From positions 1,349,234 through 1,411,233 of the forward strand of contig RPFO01000115.1 in the NCBI GenBank assembly GCA_009746045.1: a stretch of DNA of 62,000 nt. Reading direction: 5' to 3'. The notes under the pieces were generated by a model, which searched no databases, had not been told where the DNA came from, and was given only the letters and a program-made list of their open reading frames with translations. Source of the stretch: Mesostigma viride. Its lineage: Eukaryota; Streptophyta; Mesostigmatophyceae; Mesostigmatales; Mesostigmataceae. Within the stretch, counting starts at the first letter, position 1. Every line of letters starts with the position of its first letter. This document shows, piece by piece, positions 24,058-40,938 of this stretch. Position numbers and translations under genes: made by a program.

Positions 24058-24146
24058 AAAATTATTAAATTAACGTAAAATTATTAAATTAAGGTACGTC
24101 TAGCCATCTCTTCTGAGGGGCGGAACAGCTAGCCGTCACTTGAAAC

Positions 24147-24671
24147 GTGTGGGTAGAAGGAGCAGGCCTTACGAAATTCGTAAGTCCGCCCCTCGCCTCA
24201 CTGTTTCTCGTGACGGCTACCCCATTATGGCATTCGGTCAGTGAGCCACGGCTCGGATTCGAAAACCCATCGGCAGGATGGACTAGGCCTGGGCCCCTCC
24301 ACCTGGGTGGGCGAGTAGTCTCCTTGGAGCGTGACCTCCTGTACCCTCGGTTACCCTTTCACAGGCGCAATGACTATGGAATAGTTATCGCCACACCAGG
24401 TGATCCGCTATCACCAAGACACCTCCATAACGACTTTTCTCAATACCTGCTGCCATTACCCAAACGTGGGTGTAATGCAGCCTTTCCAATCGCTTTGGTT
24501 CTGCTCACAGCACACTGCACAGTAGGTCTCTCTTTTAATGACTATCTCACGCCCACGCCCTGTGCATGTTGTGCCGTGTCTTTCACCTTTCGCAGGTCCA
24601 ATCTCACCACGCCATGGGGACCTACACGGAACCTACCCGGCCTGGTCCGCTGGAGCCCTGCAATGACATGA
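24147..24671 (+). CDS. LINE upstream ORF, possible ORF1, unrecognised
   Basis: A 174-codon open frame in the LINE leader. Its TGA stop (24669-24671) overlaps the proposed ORF2 ATG (24668-24670) as ATGA, the arrangement used for termination-reinitiation in some two-ORF elements. The protein has no coiled coil, RRM or zinc knuckle, so it is unlike L1 ORF1p. It may be chance. Confidence 0.3.
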   Translation: MWVEGAGLTKFVSPPLASLFLVTATPLWHSVSEPRLGFENPSAGWTRPGPLHLGGRVVSLERDLLYPRLPFHRRNDYGIVIATPGDPLSPRHLHNDFSQYLLPLPKRGCNAAFPIALVLLTAHCTVGLSFNDYLTPTPCACCAVSFTFRRSNLTTPWGPTRNLPGLVRWSPAMT

Positions 24672-27600
24672 GTCAACTAACACTGGTATCGTGGAATGTC
24701 AGGGGGCTGAACACATACGGGTCACACACACCAGGGCAGGGACAGCGAATACCTCGCACACGAGAATTAGCAAATGCATTACACAACTTGCTCGAGCGCT
24801 ACGTGGGCCCCTCGCATGAAATTTGGATAGGACTGCAGGAACATAAAATCCAAGAAGCTGCCACACGCACCGCCCTTAGAGCTGCTAGAGCACTTGCACC
24901 TAGGACAGTTCACCGTTGGGCATGGGCACGCGGTACACAAGGGGGCACTGCCCTCATTCAATACCGTAAACCTCCCAACCCTACGCTGACATGCCAGGAC
25001 TGGGCTATAGCTACCGACACAGCGGAGGCTAGATGGCAGGGCCGTTGGACGCGGCAGTCCATTACATGGGCAGGAAATAAGGGATACATTATTAGTGTAT
25101 ATGCCCCAACCGAGCCAACGGATCAAGCCTCATTCTACCCTTCCCTCTTCAAAATGGCCGCTGACCTTATCTCACAGGGGTTCGAAATTGCGTTGATGGG
25201 CGATTTCAATATAGACCTGGATGAACACCCCCCTATACGCACAGCGGCCTTCAGTAAACAGATCATGGACCTGAACTTACAGGATGTCATCCGCTCACGA
25301 GACCACGGGCCCACTTGGCTGGCCACACGTTTAAATGTACGCACTACTCGTCGTCTTGATAAAATCTACATCACACCCGCATGGGCGGACCTAGTTTGCT
25401 ACGCATCGGTCGACCGTTCTGTTAATTTTTCTGATCACTACCCACTCATCGTTACCCTTGCCCATCACACCAACTCCGCCCGGGGCCCCGGCATTCCCCG
25501 CTTAAACAAACACCTACTCGCGGACGATAAGTACTACCTTGAGATCATGACACGCTGGCAGTCGTGGAGAGCCAGCAAGGGTAGCTACACAGACTGCTGC
25601 AGCTGGATGCAGGAGGGCCTAGCTAACATTCTAGAATTTTCCCAACTGTATTCACAAAATATCCGCCGCCAGAAAGGACAGGACTATCGGTACTACCAAC
25701 GCATAGTGAATAAACTCCAAGCGAAGCCTACCCTGTATCAATCGGAACTAACAAAACTTCAAAGAGCTCAGACCGAACTTGACAAACTACGTTTCGAGCG
25801 TCACACATTAGCACTAGACTCAGAAAATCTGTGGTGGCACCAGGTAGGAGAAAGAATGACCAAAGAGTTCTTTGCTCTGATTCCTACCCCTAAAGCTCAC
25901 TCCTCTATCACGGAAATCCAAGACGAACACGGCAGCCACCGAGACATCACCTCCATACTACAGAGTGGTCACCGTTACTACTCAGCTCTCTTTCTAAACG
26001 AACCCCATCCTGACTCATCTGCAGCCATGCAAAAAATCCTACATGCCATTCCCCGTCGCCTTACACCAGCTCAACAGCAGGAACTCGATCAAATCCCCTC
26101 CATGGAAGAGGCCACAACAGCTATGGAACACATCAAAACCGGTAGCGCCCCCGGGGTCGACGGTCTGCCTATTGAATTCTGGAAAACGTTCTGGTCCCTT
26201 CTACACATAGATTTCTACGAATGTATTCTTGAAATTTGGCGGCACGGTAAGGTGAGCGGCAGATGGGCTGAATCTGCGCTTATCTTACTGTACAAAAAAG
26301 GAGACAAGACTCTATGGAAAAACTACCGCCCAATCCGTCTCCTTACGGTAGCGTACAAAATCATCAGTAAAATAATCCAACGACGCTTATACACCGTCCT
26401 AGACTTCCTCATTGGTCCGGAGCAAGTGGGCTTTAGGGCCAATCTCCACATCAACGACAGCATTACCCTCATCATGGACATTGTGGAAAAAGCCTGGCGC
26501 GACGATATAGAGGGTTTCATATTGTTTTGGGATTTTGAAAAAGCCTTTGACCGTATGTGCTGGGAATACCTAGAACACATTCTAACCGCACTAGGATTTG
26601 GCCCACAACTCATGACCGTCATTATGGGTATGATCAAATCCCTGGCTTGGTATTTACTAATAGACGGACACAAGTCAGCGACCGGCGCTAGCTCACGATC
26701 GCTACCACAAGGAGATTGCATGTCCCCTATTCTATTTCTCTTGGCCCACGCAGGACTCTACTGGCTACACCAGAACGATCCTCGCATTCGGGGCTTCCCG
26801 ACAGGTAACGGTAAAGGTATATTCCAAACGGCTTATGTGGATGACACAACAAATGTTTGTATCTCTCTGCCTGAAGTGCATGCTGTCATGGATAATATCA
26901 CTACCTATTCTGTTGCCACACAACAACGATGCAATGTGCTCAAGTCCACGGGACTGCATATCGGCAAAACCAACACCCTACGCTACGCCCTCCCCAACCT
27001 GGCTGTGACCTGGGTCAAGCCGGGGGATCACCACCTTTTGCACAATTGTCCCATCGGCTGCACACCCGAGGGACGCTTGGCTGAACAACGTTCTTTCATG
27101 TATGATGAAACCAACCACGTGGGCAAGCTTGCAGGCGTTCTCCTTACCGCAGGGCGCTGGGGGGCCGTCCACCGCATGAGCCTACGAGGGCGAACCCTGA
27201 TCGTCAACCAACTGTTGTTCTCTAAGGTCTTGTATTATTGCCAAGCACACCCACCCAATGATGCCACCACACAGCTCATCCAACGCCTTGGCAGCAATTT
27301 TGTCTGGAAACAGAAAGGCTTAATCTCCCACACGGTCCACGGATGGATCAACAGAGAGATGTCCTTCATGTCATGGGTGCACGGGGGCCTCGGGCTCCAC
27401 AACATACAATGGCGTCTGTGGTCGCTGTATGCTAAACAAGTGATATCCGTTTTTATGGGCGTTAACACACACCCTGGCTGCATGCTTGCACGTGAAACGC
27501 TAGCCTCTCTTTCCACCCATGCTAGTGGCACCTCGTGGCAACTGGGGGCGGGCATACTGGGCAGCACCCTTATTTCGTACAAAGGACTCCCATGGTATTG

Positions 27601-29074
27601 GCAGCGCATATGGACAGGTTACAATAAGCTCAAGCCGGGTCGCCTAGTCTTTCCTACTACTAGAGAGGAGGTGGCACGGCAGCCACTCTTTTTTAATGAC
27701 TTAATCACAGACGCTACTAACAAGCCCCTGGGCACTCTCCACGGACACAACCCGTATGATGGCTTTCTGCGCGCGTCACCGCCGATTGTCAGGGTGCTGG
27801 ACCTCTACCTGGGGCACGGCGCTGCGTACCGACGGCTCAGCTACGACGAGGTCAGCACTTGGGTCTCCCACATGCCCTCCCTGCAAGCGTGGCAAACTCT
27901 TATAAGTGCGATACCAGCGGCGTGGCATGCATTGATGACTGCCCCACGCAAGCCAATTATAACCGGCGACTGGGTTAGCTTCTACGCCGACGGAGTCACG
28001 CCTGCGTGCAAGGGTTTAGTCGTGACGGTTCTGCCACCTGAGGGGCTCCAACTACAACTGCTGGACGCTATTTCTGGCCACAATGGGTGTCTGTATCAAC
28101 TATCCACCTTATATGCGTACACGCCAGCTTCCCAGTGTCACCGCATACGCGTAGTCCCATGGTCTGTGCCAAGATCTTGCATGATCCAGCCGGACCCATT
28201 ATCCCCGGTTGAGAGCATTACATGGCTACACGTGGGCAACACACGGCTCGATCTACTACATCTGGACCCGGTTGAATTTGGATGGGTCTTAACCAAGGGG
28301 GACATCAGAACCAGCAAATGTATCTTTGAGTACACCGCAGATTGGGGTTATGATATCTTGTTGCATATGTACCATCAGCCCCACCCGGGCCGAGCCCGCT
28401 GGGGAATACATTGGCCGGGCTACACTTGGGTTAAGATGATTACCCTGGCGGTAGACCACCCTCTCGTGGACCGCAGGGCCACTGATGTACAACACCTTTT
28501 GATGCATAGGGCGATAGGGGTCTGCGCCATGCTCCACGAGCGTTTTGGTCATGATGCATCATGCCTGTGCACGCACCCTAGTGAAACCATTGAGCACAGG
28601 TTTCTTTACTGTAATCTCCCTGGGGTTTGGACGTGGCTCATTAACATCTGGGCCGCATGGACGGCATCGCCACCCACTCTCCCAATCAGCGTGCGTACCA
28701 TCATTTTCGGTATTGCTGGCACACCAGGGTCCGAGCTTTCAGTTTCCCAAGCAGAATGGATATGGCTACGCACTACTATGCTATACGCGATCTGGACCAT
28801 ACGCAACGAGACAGTCTTTAAGGTCCGCGAGGAGTATACCCGCGGCGGCGTAGTCCGGCGCTTTATATACCTATGGAATGCGGCTATGCGCCGCTACTGG
28901 CTGTTAGCTCAGGAACAACACAGGGTGTGGGACCCAGGGCCCAATAACGACAAGCCCAGCCCGCTCCAGCTTTTTCATGATCTACTGGGCCGTAATCAGG
29001 TATTCACCAGTATGCCTCATGGCGACATCACTCAGGTCCAATGGCTTCCCTGGTCTAATAACGCGCCCTATTAG
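24668..29074 (+). CDS. LINE ORF2: endonuclease-reverse transcriptase
   Basis: A 1468-residue intact polyprotein if started at MSQLTLVSWNVRGLN; an in-frame Met at 24566 is also possible. An apurinic-type endonuclease comes first (SWNVRGL, GLQEHK, MGDFNIDL, SDHYPLIV; residues 1-250). The reverse transcriptase follows: SAPGVDGLPIEFW, YKKGDKTLWKNYRPI, catalytic DFEKAFDR at about 620, LPQGDCMSPILF, and the second catalytic box AYVDDTTN at about 721, with Val where many LINEs have Ala. Near residue 1300, CLCTHPSETIEHRFLYC is the zf-RVT cysteine-histidine motif common in plant L1 elements. The order assigns it to the L1 clade. It nicks target DNA and copies its own RNA into the break. Confidence 0.96.
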   Translation: MSQLTLVSWNVRGLNTYGSHTPGQGQRIPRTRELANALHNLLERYVGPSHEIWIGLQEHKIQEAATRTALRAARALAPRTVHRWAWARGTQGGTALIQYRKPPNPTLTCQDWAIATDTAEARWQGRWTRQSITWAGNKGYIISVYAPTEPTDQASFYPSLFKMAADLISQGFEIALMGDFNIDLDEHPPIRTAAFSKQIMDLNLQDVIRSRDHGPTWLATRLNVRTTRRLDKIYITPAWADLVCYASVDRSVNFSDHYPLIVTLAHHTNSARGPGIPRLNKHLLADDKYYLEIMTRWQSWRASKGSYTDCCSWMQEGLANILEFSQLYSQNIRRQKGQDYRYYQRIVNKLQAKPTLYQSELTKLQRAQTELDKLRFERHTLALDSENLWWHQVGERMTKEFFALIPTPKAHSSITEIQDEHGSHRDITSILQSGHRYYSALFLNEPHPDSSAAMQKILHAIPRRLTPAQQQELDQIPSMEEATTAMEHIKTGSAPGVDGLPIEFWKTFWSLLHIDFYECILEIWRHGKVSGRWAESALILLYKKGDKTLWKNYRPIRLLTVAYKIISKIIQRRLYTVLDFLIGPEQVGFRANLHINDSITLIMDIVEKAWRDDIEGFILFWDFEKAFDRMCWEYLEHILTALGFGPQLMTVIMGMIKSLAWYLLIDGHKSATGASSRSLPQGDCMSPILFLLAHAGLYWLHQNDPRIRGFPTGNGKGIFQTAYVDDTTNVCISLPEVHAVMDNITTYSVATQQRCNVLKSTGLHIGKTNTLRYALPNLAVTWVKPGDHHLLHNCPIGCTPEGRLAEQRSFMYDETNHVGKLAGVLLTAGRWGAVHRMSLRGRTLIVNQLLFSKVLYYCQAHPPNDATTQLIQRLGSNFVWKQKGLISHTVHGWINREMSFMSWVHGGLGLHNIQWRLWSLYAKQVISVFMGVNTHPGCMLARETLASLSTHASGTSWQLGAGILGSTLISYKGLPWYWQRIWTGYNKLKPGRLVFPTTREEVARQPLFFNDLITDATNKPLGTLHGHNPYDGFLRASPPIVRVLDLYLGHGAAYRRLSYDEVSTWVSHMPSLQAWQTLISAIPAAWHALMTAPRKPIITGDWVSFYADGVTPACKGLVVTVLPPEGLQLQLLDAISGHNGCLYQLSTLYAYTPASQCHRIRVVPWSVPRSCMIQPDPLSPVESITWLHVGNTRLDLLHLDPVEFGWVLTKGDIRTSKCIFEYTADWGYDILLHMYHQPHPGRARWGIHWPGYTWVKMITLAVDHPLVDRRATDVQHLLMHRAIGVCAMLHERFGHDASCLCTHPSETIEHRFLYCNLPGVWTWLINIWAAWTASPPTLPISVRTIIFGIAGTPGSELSVSQAEWIWLRTTMLYAIWTIRNETVFKVREEYTRGGVVRRFIYLWNAAMRRYWLLAQEQHRVWDPGPNNDKPSPLQLFHDLLGRNQVFTSMPHGDITQVQWLPWSNNAPY

Positions 29075-29213
29075 CCTTTCACCTGTCACCGCCACACGTG
29101 TGTGTGCCCACCTTCATTAGGATTCGCTGATACTCATTTCCCCTCTCACCTCTTTGGTCCATAATTGGCTAATAAAATATACCCATTTCCCCGAAAAAAT
29201 TATTAAATTAACG

Positions 29214-29861
29214 AGCATTTTGAACCTTTTTGAACCCTTGGAGCCTCGACTCGACAGGCTGCAGTCGACAGGCGGAGCTCAGACCTCGGAGCTCTCGACT
29301 CTCGCTCAGAATCAGGATGCCGAACTGCCGAGTTGTAGCTCGAGTTGTTGTTGTTGTTGTTGCCCATGCCGCACATGGGCAGCAGAGATGCCGAGTACCG
29401 TTTGACAAACATCGATGCACTTTTCTAACATACGGTATATCTCGCGAGATCCCACTTGGGTAACGACTTACGGAACGCGGATTTGATAATTCTTCCGTTG
29501 CTCCGTATCGTGGAGAATAACGGTCGTACTCAAGGATTATGGATCCTTGCCATGTCGTTGCTACCTTTTTTTTTTATGCATTCTCGCAACGAGCCCTGAA
29601 CATGCTCGCGAAAGTGCTCCACATATGTACATGTACACCACGACTTCCCCTCGTCCGTACTGGCCGAGATTTGGCGGCGCGCTCTGGCGGCAGAAAGCGA
29701 CACAATGCTAAAAAATCGGGCGCGCCGCGCGTTTTAAGCTTATCTTACGCGAGGTTTGATGACGACCAGTCCTTCCTGTCTGCGCAGCACTGCGTAGGCT
29801 ACAGTCAAAGCACGGCCATAGCCTTTTAAGCACGGTGCATTCAGGATAATTCATAGCCAAA
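29214..29861. other. Upstream region of TPI, with a (CAA)n-tailed retroposon remnant
   Basis: On the minus strand GCCCATGTGCGGCATGGGC (a hairpin with TGCGG loop) is followed by a CAA repeat at about 29375-29345. A similar end occurs at 40412-40455 (+) and 57250-57285 (+), so this is the 3' end of a dispersed retroposon. The TPI promoter should lie between here and 29861. Confidence 0.5.
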
Positions 29862-36129
<6,268 letters not shown>

Positions 36130-36880
36130 ATGAGTACTGGTGCCAGCGGTAGCCAAGCTAGGAGTACGAGGCATGGGCCTTATCCCCTTTTTGTCCGCTA
36201 TGGCGGCTTGCAGCTGCATGCTATGAGTGCTACTTGCATGCCGTGACAGCCAGTGAAAAGTTGATTGTCGCAGTTTCAGGCAACGCCGTGGCTAAGCTCA
36301 GTAGTTTTTTTTTCCCCAAACGTAGTTAGAATTTTCATTAAGTTGTTTCTCCACTTGATGCTGGTGCATGCCTGCGACACCCTGCCTTGCATCTTACGTC
36401 ACTTATATATACTTCCAGCGTATACCGTTAGAGGAATGAGCAAGTGGTCCTGTAGAGCTGGCATTTGTTCCCTTGTTTCTGTCGGCGTTAGTAGAATGAC
36501 AGATTGTTGTCTCATTGCTACAATGAGAAGAATTGGAATTGAGTTGACAATGTGTGTGCTTTTGTATTCTTTTGAGATGAATATCCCGAAATGGAGGGTT
36601 TGTGTCTCCTGTGCACACTCGGTGTCTCGCACTAGTTTAATATGTGAATGCACAAGGACATGCTGCAGCCATGCATAGTTGTCTCACTTCATAGAAAATT
36701 AGGCGCGAAAATATGCCGAGCTATGGCTGCCTTGCAGTGGGGAAGGAGCGTGTTTGCAAACGAGGGAGGCATGCCAGCCAAGACCCCTAGGGTCGCGAGC
36801 ATCATAGATAGAACATAGGACTGTTTTTGTAGACTAGATAGAATAGGATTGTTTTGTAGATAGCTTAGACCGGCTTGCGC
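36130..36880. other. 3' flank of TPI, no gene seen
   Basis: The short frames at 36265-36678 lack any recognisable domain. TPI 3'UTR and intergenic sequence. Confidence 0.4.
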
Positions 36881-36884
36881 TGGT

Positions 36885-36940
36885 TAATTAATTAATTAAT
36901 TAGACTCGTGCTCCCGTTGGGGAGTCACGGAGCATTAACC
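36885..36940 (-). repeat. Very short family-2 retroelement 3' end
   Basis: (TTAA)n tail plus the hairpin CTCCC-CAAC-GGGAG with outer stem CGTG/CACG (36907-36929). Only about 50 bp was inserted, an extreme 5' truncation. Confidence 0.6.
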
Positions 36941-37138
36941 CCGATGGATGGATCCATGGATGGGTGCAAACATTCCTACCGGTCTAATCTATCTACATTG
37001 GCTACATACTACATCTATCTAACAGCATTCTAACTACAACCTCTATCTAGGCAGCCGCACGCTGCCCGAGGGGGAGCTATCTGGCGTGCCTCCCGCGGGA
37101 TTGCACACGCGGGCGCTTCCCCACTGGGGGGGGCTCAT

Positions 37139-37235
37139 TGTCCTCTATCAAAGAGACAACCAGCGCAGGCCAGAAATCGGGAGAATCTATGACCTGGGCC
37201 CACTTGGCTTGCGCTGGTTGTCTCCTTGATAGCTT
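37139..37235. repeat. Inverted pair of SINE 5' ends
   Basis: TATCAAAGAGACAACCAGCG at 37147 faces CGCTGGTTGTCTCCTTGATA at about 37213-37232, making a foldback of about 90 bp. The arms are the 5' end of the SINE described at 15795. Confidence 0.65.
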
Positions 37236-37475
37236 AAGTAAGTAAGTACTTGCGTGTCATGCGCGAAGGCATGCCACGGAGTACTATGCTAATCTCATTA
37301 GAAAAATGATTACACAAAAGTTTAAACAAATATCCATTCACAAATTTCCATCACCATTCATCTTCATCATCCTGAACGACTCGAAAACGCGGAAAAGATA
37401 ACGGCAGGCTCGAGCTACCATGGTCCGGATTCTCCCGATTTCTGGCCTGCGCTGGTTGTCTCTTTGAAATATCGT
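37236..37475 (-). repeat. SINE-like element, near-complete copy
   Basis: On the minus strand it runs from TTTCAAAGAGACAACCAGCG through CCATGGTAGCTCGAGCC, CGTTTTCGAGTCG, a 3' part shared with 4380-4487 and a short CTTA tail (37243-37250). Length about 235 bp, no coding frame, candidate Pol III boxes near the 5' end: all SINE-like. Its full length lets the partial copies be ordered. Confidence 0.65.
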
Positions 37476-37694
37476 CTGCATCATCCCCCAACCGTTAAGC
37501 ACTAGATGGGGATGTAATCCTCATCCAAGCTGTCCTGTACTGTAATGGCAGACGAGGCGGTAGTGTAGCGATTGATAGCTTAGACCGGTAGGATTGCGTG
37601 CTCCCATTGTTTTTGTTGTATTCGCCTTTTCTCGGACTTACAGACTTATTTTTTGCACACTTAATAGCCCGAGGCGGGGCCCGAGATTAATTAA

Positions 37695-39969
37695 GGGGAG
37701 GGGACATGCCTAAAGTGCACTTTTCTGGAAACCACACCTATGCATGTGCTAAAAATCCAATGATGATTGGGGACCATAAATATGATAAAAAAATAATTTT
37801 CCAGCCACTTGGGGGGGGTACTAGCCCCCACCATACACCGGTAACGCGCTAAAAATAGAAAAAGACGCTATTTTAGTCACATTTTTCCTAGGACAATGGG
37901 CAAACATATTGGGACCAAATCATATATTCCCGCATAGTTCCCCCACTTTTGAGAAATTCTACCCAGTTGGGACCAAGAAATAAGCATGTTTACTCACGTT
38001 GATGGATTTCCCGCAAAACAGGTACTTGTTTAATCCAAAAAAAAAAAATCAAATCATAAACACATCATATCATGCTCCACCATATATTCCCAAATACTAC
38101 AGGTGGGGGGACATGCAGCCCCAAATTTTCAGGTCATTCTGACAAGCGCAGCTCTAGTTGATGGATTTCCTAGGTAGCCACCTGTGACGAAGCTAAGGGA
38201 GGTTTTTTAGTGTATCTTACCACACTAACACCCCTTTATCCATCCAAACCATGCAAAAACTTGCCAAACCACGTGCTGCCAACCTCTGCACATATGGTAC
38301 CTCCTATGTTCAAGGTTTGACGCCATTCTGACAACAACTGCCCAGGTTGCAACCATTCCAAGACGGCCACCCACGAAGACGCTACAAGGAGGTTTTAGTT
38401 ACCATCTGGCCACTTTAGAATCTCCTTCTTCATCAAAGACCTCTGCAAACTGATCAAAGCGCATATAATTAACTCTTGCATGCTGACAACTACACATGCT
38501 CAAGGTTGAGGGTCATTGTGACAAGAACTGCTCAAGTTGATGGGTTTCCTATATGACCACCTGACAAGGCGCTAAGGACCACTCAGTAAGCAGATTGACA
38601 CAATGACACTTCATATGCCATCCAACATGCACCAAAACCAAGTTAAATATGTTTAGAAAGTAAAATGGGGCGGCGACGCACCTCATACGCCTTCACCGCC
38701 CCTCAAGCATGGCCAGCCTTGCAACTATGTGCATAGCAATAAAGATGGTAGCACCAACATGCCTAACCAGCATTTTCTATGTTTCTCCCAGGTTAGAGTG
38801 GAAGGTTGATTCCAGCCAAGCTAATCAACACAACAACGCCTCCTAAACTGCCCTACCCGCCATGGGCACCAGACAGGGACTATGGAGGGCGAGGAACCAA
38901 GGAGATCATGGTATGCATAGCTTGCATGCAGTCAACCATGTCAACCATGGTTGGCTCAGCACATTGTAGTCTTGTCACATCATCATAACAAGGGAAAGCT
39001 CAAATAAACCAATAGTGGCAGCTATCTACATGCAGTCACACAAATGCAATATCTCCATATTTTAATCACTATAACACCTCCATCCCTGCACGATGAAATG
39101 CAAAGAAGCCATTGGCGGCCCTTCAGCGCATTAGCGCTGGGATGCCGCTGCGAAGAGAGGGTGCGTCACCCTCACACAACAAGAAGCGTCCATAAGCACA
39201 ACATCCTTGCTAGAACATGTTTCATGAAATGCCTTAAACCTTCCCAAGAAGGTACAGGCTGCGACTGAAGCGGCCCTGACCACAAAATCAACGAAAACAA
39301 TCTAAAGCTGCCAGGTATTCGACAACACAATGGCAAGGAACGGCGAGCTAGCTGGCGGAAACTGCCCAAAAAGAACGCAAAAAACTTCGAACAATGAGCT
39401 CATAGAAGAAAGCACTGATAGCAGATAACATTCGCGACAAATCTGTACCTTGCCCTCGTAAATCCCTCGCCCAGGCGCGCAACAACAGCCGTTCTTCCAT
39501 GGACAGGTCAGACACGCACTGCGCAGGTCTGAACAATTACTTACCGATAATGGCCGAAAATCTGGCAAAAAGCACCAGCTCGGTTTAGAATTCGATGCAA
39601 CCGATATTAATGACTGCTTCACGGTCAGAACAGCCCCCAAAACCGCGATTTTACAGCCGCTATCATGAATTCTATTTCATTCCGCGCGACCAAAAAATTC
39701 AGATTACCCCCCATGCCGATGGCATAAAAAAACAGCAGCGATATTGTAAACCAGCTGATTTCCGCCACAAACTAACATCATAAACTCATCGCCTTTAAGA
39801 TTCTAGTAAAATTTTTGCATTTCGCCTGCCCTAGTGTGGTAGTTTCGCCTGAACGCAGTCGCCATGGCCACTTCCGCAAGGGGTGCGTGCACCGTGCACG
39901 TGAAATTTGTGACCTTCGGTTCCGGCGCGAATTTTTTGGCGCCAAAATATTCGGGCATGTCCCGTCCCC
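37695..39969. mobile_element. TTAA-flanked DNA transposon, copy 1 (2.3 kb)
   Basis: Terminal inverted repeats GGGGAGGGGACATGCC (37695) and GGCATGTCCCGTCCCC (ends 39969) match at 15 of 16 positions and are directly flanked by TTAA (37691-37694 and 39970-39973). TTAA duplications are typical of piggyBac and Kolobok elements. Interior AT-rich, with no transposase recognised. The same interior recurs inverted at 47512-50175 (e.g. AGCGTCTTTTTCTATTTTTA, and the GGCGCCAAAA end), which supports mobility. Non-autonomous. Confidence 0.75.
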
Positions 39970-39973
39970 TTAA

Positions 39974-40500
39974 GAGGTACCTTGAAATTAAATAAGAGGC
40001 ATGCCTCTATCCAGATACATTTTTGGACGCGAGTTTCGATTGGCGTTATCTTGTAGTATTGGACGACAACTTGTCAAGCCGTTGAATTCATTTCGACTTT
40101 TACATTTTCACAGCTTTGTGAAAAAAGGATCAGTTTTATACCCGACTTCTCCGTTAAATCTCATCGACCGGGTTTCAAAACAACCCACGAACGCCGTAGA
40201 TGCAGATCCAACGGAGTAAACAACGTCACGACCGACGCGGCGCCAAATAGTCGCCTAAGTTCTAGCTAGCTTTTCTGCGAGCCATTTTACAACGTCGCGG
40301 TGCCGCGTCGTGTACCCGTGAGATGTACCCGTGAGATGCAAAATCCGCTTGCCAGACCGGGAACTCCGTCCAATACCGTCGTGCAGTACCACCAATGCAC
40401 TATTCTCTGCTGCCCCTGTGCGGCGTGGGACACTGTCAACAACAACAACAACAACCAATGCACTACCAATCTACCATTCAAATCACCGATATCACTGGAG
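39974..40500. other. Intergenic with a (CAA)n-tailed retroposon end
   Basis: CTGCTGCCCCTGTGCGGCGT..GACACTGT(CAA)n at 40408-40455 is the same retroposon 3' end seen at 29345-29375 and 57250-57285. No gene seen. Confidence 0.45.
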
Positions 40501-40938
40501 GTAAACCTCTTAATTAATTAATTAATTAAACTCGTGCTCCCGTTGGGGAGTCACGGAGCACCGAAGTGCTTTTAATCCCTGTGTGTGCACAACAGGAGAA
40601 AGGGCAGAGACCCCCAGTCTCCTTCATGCCTAAGGCATGCCACAGCTGCATTCGGGCGCGCTAGCTAAACCGACACGCTAACGATCCGGCAGCCTGTGGG
40701 TGCAATAAGACCCATGTGAGCGTATCATAACAAGGAGCGTGGGCAAGTAATCTGATCGAAGCCAGGACGTAGCATCAGCTGTACAAGGACTAAGCTAAGG
40801 CTATGGCTGGTTGTGTACCGTGCGTTAGCGGTGCACGTGACTAGGTAAGGTGGCACAGCTAGGCAAACATTCTAAGCATGGCTGCCATGGCGGCATGCAG
40901 TGACTACCATGGAAGTAAAGCTAGGGCTACAAGCTATT

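Larger units (their letters stand above)
24076..29195 (+). mobile_element. Full-length L1-clade LINE (5.1 kb)
   Basis: Flanked by the 18-bp direct repeat AAAATTATTAAATTAACG (24058-24075 and 29196-29213). It has a leader of about 590 bp, one long intact ORF2 and a 120-bp 3'UTR ending in an A-rich run. The first bases of the element (TAAAATTATTAAATTAAGG) resemble the target duplication, as if 5' attachment used target-like sequence. Intact coding and near-perfect duplications point to a recent insertion between the divergent kinase and TPI genes. Confidence 0.93.
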
